NCBI GenBank assembly: GCA_937899725.1
Contig: CALCCA010000072.1
Coordinates: 1-64,000, forward strand
Direction: 5' to 3'
Length of the DNA: 64,000 nucleotides
Source: an uncultured Halomicronema sp.
GTDB lineage: Bacteria > Cyanobacteriota > Cyanobacteriia > Phormidesmidales > Phormidesmidaceae
This document shows positions 63,955-64,000 of the stretch, in pieces. Both the position numbers and the translations under genes were made by a program. Position 1 is the stretch's first letter. Every line of letters begins with the position of its first letter. The notes beneath the pieces were generated by a model. It worked only from the letters and a program-made list of their open reading frames with translations, was not told the origin of the DNA and ran no database searches.

Positions 63955-64000
63955 TTGGCTGGCAGTCAGTGGCTCAGTCAACGGCCTTCGAGTAAGCTGC

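Overview
The window is cyanobacterial chromosomal DNA. Direct markers are plastocyanin with its thylakoid-export signal, an NblA phycobilisome-degradation protein, a PII protein with the cyanobacterial T-loop serine, a DUF2949 protein, AAA-like and DUF1565/SLH proteins of cyanobacterial type, and very frequent GCGATCGC (HIP1) octamers. The GC-rich coding sequence, short operons and many signalling genes suggest a filamentous Leptolyngbya/Nodosilinea/Halomicronema-like lineage; that placement is inference. No rRNA, tRNA, CRISPR array or intact insertion sequence was recognised.

Layout. 0-7.4 kb: small conserved proteins, a decayed phosphotransferase pseudogene, a DUF554 membrane protein, and a minus-strand run of an RnfD/NqrB-like membrane protein followed by two tandem secreted DUF2330 paralogues. 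8-15.4 kb: quinone oxidoreductase, glnB with an NtcA-like promoter, folC, a DICT-domain kinase homologue lacking the phospho-acceptor histidine, ygfZ, a HAD phosphatase and a DUF2949 protein. 15.6-26.3 kb is accessory: two overlapping AAA-like NTPase genes, a decayed AT-rich stretch with an ISAs1 transposase remnant and a dispersed repeat, then an AT-rich, HIP1-poor polysaccharide island (GT61, GT4, an ABC exporter with a HisKA-like tail, GT4). 26.7-36 kb: rbgA, a universal stress protein, pgk, a membrane protein, the selenium pair selD (oxidoreductase fusion) and mnmH, and recF. 36-46 kb: Rcp-like response regulator plus REC-GAF-GGDEF-EAL protein, GT39, petE, a membrane protein, a MinD-like protein with a destroyed P-loop, hisIE and a tandem nucleotidyl cyclase. 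46-64 kb: radical SAM/SPASM protein, nblA, DUF1565-SLH protein, deoC, a three-gene polysaccharide cluster (two GT2, one WcaF-type acetyltransferase), a sensor kinase, a lipase, a CNNM/HlyC-type protein, an MscS channel and a GHL10 glycoside hydrolase.

How parts fit together. selD and mnmH overlap by 7 bp and form a complete route from selenide to 2-selenouridine in tRNA. glnB (nitrogen sensing) and nblA (antenna degradation) belong to the nitrogen/nutrient-stress response. The two polysaccharide clusters differ in composition: the 20-26 kb one looks acquired, the 51.6-54.3 kb one matches the host. The most unusual observations are a pair of ~165-bp intergenic repeats with a covarying hairpin, the complementary loss of active-site residues in the two cyclase domains, the RnfD/DUF2330 cluster, the HisKA-like tail on the ABC exporter, and several signalling proteins whose key catalytic residue is replaced.
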